A DNA stretch of 64,000 bases from Oscillospiraceae bacterium (GTDB lineage: Bacteria > Bacillota > Clostridia > Oscillospirales > Acutalibacteraceae): NCBI GenBank assembly GCA_015066095.1, contig SVPC01000006.1, positions 1-64,000 on the forward strand, given 5' to 3'. This document shows positions 61,086-64,000 of the stretch, piece after piece; position 1 is the stretch's first letter; each line of letters begins with the position of its first letter. The notes below the pieces were generated by a model. That model was given only the letters and a program-made list of their open reading frames with translations. It did no database searches and was not told the origin of the DNA. The translations under genes were made by a program, and so were the position numbers.

Positions 61086-62945
61086 ATGGAAAACAAAAAT
61101 GAATTCAAACCATATATTCCCGCAAGTAAAATCACCCCAGAAATTACAGTTACATCTGTAATTGTAGGTGTTTTGCTTTCAGTAATATTTGGCGCAGCAA
61201 ATGCTTATTTGGGACTTAAAGTTGGTATGACAGTATCGGCTTCTATTCCTGCGGCAGTTATTGCTATGGGCGTAATAAGGGTTATTTTACGCAAAAATTC
61301 CCCACTTGAAACAAATATGGTGCAAACCATCGGCTCTGCGGGTGAATCCTTGGCAGCTGGTGCGATTTTTACATTGCCTGTTTTGTTTATGTGGGCAAAC
61401 AGCGGCACTGCAAAAATGCCAAGCATTATTGAAATTACTATTATTTCACTCATCGGCGGTATTTTAGGTATATTATTTATGATACCGCTTCGTAACGCAC
61501 TTATCGTTCAAGAACACGGCGTTTTGCCTTATCCCGAAGGCACCGCGTGTGCAGAAGTTGTACTTGCAGGTGAAAAGGGCGGACAGGGTGCAAAAACAGT
61601 ATTTTTAGGTATGGGTTTTGCCGCTCTCACAAAATTTATAACTGGCGGATTAGGGGTTGCTACCGAAACCATCAGCCACACCTTTAAAGGTTTAGGTGCT
61701 AAAATCGGTACCAGTACATCCCCTGCAATTATAAGCGTCGGTTATATTTGCGGTCCTAAAATCTCTTCCATTTTGTTTGGTGGCGGTCTTCTTAGTTGGT
61801 TGGTTATTTCACCAATTATCACCGCTTTCGGCGATGCTGCCCAAACCGAAAATATGGCACAAAACATCAAATACATCGGCGCAGGTGCACTTATTGCAGG
61901 CGGCCTTATAAGTTTGATTAAATCTATTCCTTTAATTGTTAAAACTTTTTCTTCTGCAATCGGTTCTCTTTTCAAAAAGCGTGAAAATGACAATTTAAGA
62001 ACTAACCGCGATATGAATATGGTGGTTGTAATTATCGGAATTATTGCTTTAATAGTTGCAATCTGGGTTATAGATATTATTCCTATTCCCTTTATCGGCG
62101 CCGTAATGATTGTTATTTTTGGTTTCTTCTTTGCAACAGTTTCTTCGCGAATGGTAGGTCTTGTTGGCAGTTCTAACAACCCTGTTTCGGGTATGACCAT
62201 TGCAACTGTTTTAATTACCGCTTCACTTCTAAAATTACTCGGCTTTGAAAATATTATGGTTACCACAATCGCAATAGCCGCTATTATCTGTATAGTTACC
62301 GCTATTGCAGGTGATACTTCACAAGACCTTAAAACAGGCTTTCTTTTAGGTGCAACACCTAAGAAACAACAAATCGGTGAAATTATCGGCGTTGTAGCAT
62401 CTGCATTGGCTATTGGCGCTACACTTTACCTTTTAAGCGGTGCAACACAAGGCTTTACTGTGGGTGTTGAAGCCCCACAGGCAAATATGCTTAAAACCAT
62501 TGTAGAAGGTATTGTTGACGGTAATCTTCCGTGGAATCTCATTTTCATCGGTGCTGCCATTGCTGTTATCGTTGAAATTTTAAGATTACCTGTTTTACCT
62601 TTTGCTATTGGTATGTATCTCGGTGTAGAAACCACCGCTTGTATTATGATTGGCGGTCTTATTCGCCTATTCATTGATAAATCAAAAATGTCAGAAAAAC
62701 GTCGTGAAAGTGCTATCAATAATGGTACACTTTTCGGCTCGGGTATGGTTGCGGGTGAAGGTATTGTAGGTATCGTTCTCGCTATATTTACTGTACTTGG
62801 CATAGACAAGAAAATTCAGATATTCGGTGATATAACCCAATCATCATTATATATGATTTTAGGCTTTGTCCTTTTGGCAATAACCATCGCAGTATATTTT
62901 ATTTCCTGTGTTGCAGGTACAAAAAAGGTTGATACGGATGAGTAA
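61086..62945 (+). CDS. OPT family oligopeptide transporter
   Basis: This 619-residue membrane protein of the OPT family imports oligopeptides, possibly with protons. About 15 hydrophobic segments are present. Typical motifs are GAANAYLGLKVGMTVSASIPAA (early; key GAANAYLGLKVG) and LPYPEGTACAEVV (about 154-166). GDTSQDLKTGFLLGATPKKQQ lies near residue 418. GGAG lies upstream of the start. It overlaps the PqqD-like gene by eight bases, and follows a dipeptidase gene. Confidence 0.92.
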   Translation: MENKNEFKPYIPASKITPEITVTSVIVGVLLSVIFGAANAYLGLKVGMTVSASIPAAVIAMGVIRVILRKNSPLETNMVQTIGSAGESLAAGAIFTLPVLFMWANSGTAKMPSIIEITIISLIGGILGILFMIPLRNALIVQEHGVLPYPEGTACAEVVLAGEKGGQGAKTVFLGMGFAALTKFITGGLGVATETISHTFKGLGAKIGTSTSPAIISVGYICGPKISSILFGGGLLSWLVISPIITAFGDAAQTENMAQNIKYIGAGALIAGGLISLIKSIPLIVKTFSSAIGSLFKKRENDNLRTNRDMNMVVVIIGIIALIVAIWVIDIIPIPFIGAVMIVIFGFFFATVSSRMVGLVGSSNNPVSGMTIATVLITASLLKLLGFENIMVTTIAIAAIICIVTAIAGDTSQDLKTGFLLGATPKKQQIGEIIGVVASALAIGATLYLLSGATQGFTVGVEAPQANMLKTIVEGIVDGNLPWNLIFIGAAIAVIVEILRLPVLPFAIGMYLGVETTACIMIGGLIRLFIDKSKMSEKRRESAINNGTLFGSGMVAGEGIVGIVLAIFTVLGIDKKIQIFGDITQSSLYMILGFVLLAITIAVYFISCVAGTKKVDTDE

Positions 62946-63276
62946 GGTATCACAGCAAAACCTGCTTGAATTTGTACCGCAAAGGGTAATTGAACACTTT
63001 TCGACAGATGAAAAAGGAATGGTCGCGCTTGAAATCGAAAATAAAGGTGTTTTCAATTTTATCGCGCAAAAACTTTTTAAAAAACCGCGTATCAGTTATA
63101 TTCATTTGGATGAAATGGGTAGTTTTATCTGGCCTTTAATCGATGGCGAAACAAATATAATGGTATTAGGCGAAAAGGTAAAGGAACATTTTGGTGAAAA
63201 ATGTGAACCCTTGTATCCACGGCTCGGAAAATTTTTTCAAATACTTGAAAGTTACAAATTTATCCATTTGAAATAA
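62938..63276 (+). CDS. PqqD-like small protein
   Basis: This 112-residue protein resembles the PqqD (RRE-type peptide-binding) family. The C-terminal half contains LDEMGSFIWPLIDGETNIMVLGEKVKEHFG, of which the LDExGsFIWxLIDGxxt pattern is the PqqD hallmark (residues about 62-80). The N-terminal half is extra. The start at 62938 lies inside the OPT end; the longer frame from 62908 lies wholly in OPT. No radical SAM enzyme or precursor peptide is close, so a RiPP role is unsupported. It may help the transporter. Confidence 0.75.
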   Translation: MSKVSQQNLLEFVPQRVIEHFSTDEKGMVALEIENKGVFNFIAQKLFKKPRISYIHLDEMGSFIWPLIDGETNIMVLGEKVKEHFGEKCEPLYPRLGKFFQILESYKFIHLK

Positions 63277-63282
63277 TTTGTA

Positions 63283-63311
63283 TTGACAAAATAAATTTAT
63301 TGTCTTATAAT
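63283..63311 (+). promoter_or_regulatory. Promoter before the last FAD gene
   Basis: TTGACA (63283-63288) and TATAAT (63306-63311) are 17 bases apart, nearly perfect consensus. Transcription would begin about 63318, just ahead of a stable hairpin. Confidence 0.85.
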
Positions 63312-63322
63312 ATGTAAGCAGT

Positions 63323-63365
63323 AAGGACTGCATTTTCCCAAATAGAAAATGCGGTCCTTTATTTT
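63323..63365 (+). terminator. Terminator-like hairpin at the transcript start
   Basis: AAGGACTGCATTTTC (63323-63337) pairs with GAAAATGCGGTCCTT (63345-63359) with one G-T pair and a seven-base loop, then TTTATTTT. It lies between a consensus promoter and the FAD gene, so it may be an attenuator or a small RNA rather than an ordinary terminator. Confidence 0.75.
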
Positions 63366-63395
63366 GCGTAAAAACTTTCTAAAAGGAAGATTATT

Positions 63396-64000
63396 ATGTC
63401 AAATTTATATGATGTAGCAATTATCGGCGGCGGTATAGGCGGTCTTATGGCGGCATACCGTTTGAAAGAAAACGCGCCCGAACTTAAAATTATCATTACC
63501 GAGCGCGGTGACGAACTTGAAAAAAGACACTGCCCCGTAGGTAGAGATAAAACCTGTATACATTGTAAAACATGTTCAATTACAAGCGGTTTTGCAGGTG
63601 CGGGTGCTTTTTCGGATGGTAAGTTCAACCTTGGTACTGCTTACGGCGGCACTTTGGGTGAAGAATTAGGTGACACTCTTGCCAACCGTTATATTGATGA
63701 GGTTGACAAAATTTTAGATAAATACTGTACTTCGGGTAAGGTAAAGATTTATAAATCTAACGAAGACCTTAAACTTAAATGTATCCAAAACAATCTTCGC
63801 CTTTTGGATATGAATGTTAAGCACCTCGGCACTGATAAAAACTTTGTCACAATGAAAAACTTAATTGTTGCCCTTTCACAAATGGGTGTTGATATGTGCA
63901 GTCACTATGATTGTACCAATGTAGAAAAAACTGCCGACGGTTATACCCTTAACTATTCAAACGGCAAACAAATTTGCGCTAAAAAGATTATTATCGCGAC
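63396..64000 (+). CDS. FAD-dependent dehydrogenase, COG2509 type (truncated by window)
   Basis: This gene runs off the right edge after 201 residues. The N-terminal Rossmann motif IIGGGIGGLMAAYRL (about 9-23) binds FAD, and GAGAFSDGKFNLG (about 68-80) matches GGAGTFSDGKLN of the gene at 167-1720, so the two are paralogues. A cysteine group, CPVGRDKTCIHCKTC (about 46-60), is an addition that might bind a metal or cluster. It lacks the 90-residue N-terminal domain of the other copy. AAAAGGAAG lies ten bases upstream. The leader carries a hairpin. Confidence 0.85.
   Translation, partial: MSNLYDVAIIGGGIGGLMAAYRLKENAPELKIIITERGDELEKRHCPVGRDKTCIHCKTCSITSGFAGAGAFSDGKFNLGTAYGGTLGEELGDTLANRYIDEVDKILDKYCTSGKVKIYKSNEDLKLKCIQNNLRLLDMNVKHLGTDKNFVTMKNLIVALSQMGVDMCSHYDCTNVEKTADGYTLNYSNGKQICAKKIIIA

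Noticed and set aside
61742-62266. Antisense open frame of 174 codons opposite the OPT transporter
   Set aside because: It mirrors transmembrane codons of OPT in the opposite strand, has no ribosome site and contains only low-complexity isoleucine-rich sequence.
62938-63276. RiPP biosynthetic cluster
   Set aside because: A PqqD-like protein is present, but no radical SAM enzyme, protease or precursor peptide is seen within several kilobases.

Overview
The window is A+T-rich chromosomal DNA of an endospore-forming, anaerobic-type Firmicute of the Clostridia, probably in the Oscillospiraceae/Ruminococcaceae neighbourhood. The evidence is a complete spoIIIAA-AH operon, spoIIGA-sigE, a gerA-type germination operon and a SpoIID-like spore protein. 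A Clostridia-style pyr operon with pyrK, a type 1B pyrD and a zinc-binding pyrI also fits, as do strong TTGaca-17-TAtaaT promoters and AGGAGG ribosome sites. The taxonomy is inference, since no rRNA is present. I see no prophage, insertion sequence, CRISPR array, defence island or secondary-metabolite cluster; this is mostly core and sporulation genome.

Layout. 1-4.9 kb (minus): two FAD oxidoreductases, then a Na+:alanine/glycine symporter behind a glycine riboswitch and its terminator. 4.9-6.3 kb: gdhA, whose terminator sits inside a perfect 24-bp inverted repeat. 6.5-11.0 kb: spoIIIAA-AH, then an Asp23 gene. 11.5-19.5 kb (minus): a serine hydrolase, tRNA-Lys, a DUF1294 protein, spoIIGA-sigE behind a Spo0A-type promoter, a response regulator-kinase-HtrA stress operon, a zinc-ribbon protein, a shortened tRNA-like element and a SigH-like sigma factor. 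19.7-27.2 kb (plus): RNA and ribosome-rescue genes (YhaM, TrmK, RqcH), then a Wzz/CpsD/CpsB tyrosine-phosphorylation module and PgeF. 27.2-32.0 kb (minus): a compact gerAA-AC-AB operon and lepA.

32.1-41.0 kb (plus): a pyrimidine operon pyrC-carB-pyrK-pyrD-pyrF-pyrE-pyrB-pyrI, headed by a structured leader with an intrinsic terminator; carA is not in the window. 41.0-43.6 kb: a polyglycerolphosphate-transferase/GT4 glycosyltransferase fusion. 43.6-50.9 kb: an aldose epimerase, a two-gene spore/peptidoglycan unit, an Mrp ATPase, an unknown gene, a CapA lipoprotein and murD. 51.0-55.6 kb: tandem M42 peptidases, a GNAT, a PLP enzyme and an unknown gene, tightly overlapped. 55.7-58.8 kb: a TAXI-TRAP transporter. 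58.9-64.0 kb: BioY, a PepD dipeptidase, an OPT peptide transporter with an overlapping PqqD-like protein, and a truncated FAD oxidoreductase related to the one at the left edge.

How it fits together. Sporulation regulation (SigH-like factor, SpoIIGA/SigE), engulfment (SpoIIIA channel) and germination (GerA) are all present. Amino-acid nitrogen handling is prominent: a glycine-controlled symporter, glutamate dehydrogenase, dipeptidase, aminopeptidases and a peptide transporter. Coding starts were chosen by ribosome-binding site and operon overlap, so several are shorter than the longest open frame. No single system is clearly new to science. The best leads are the shortened tRNA-like element, the pyr leader, the leader hairpin at the right edge, the inverted repeat around the gdhA terminator and the miniature ger operon.
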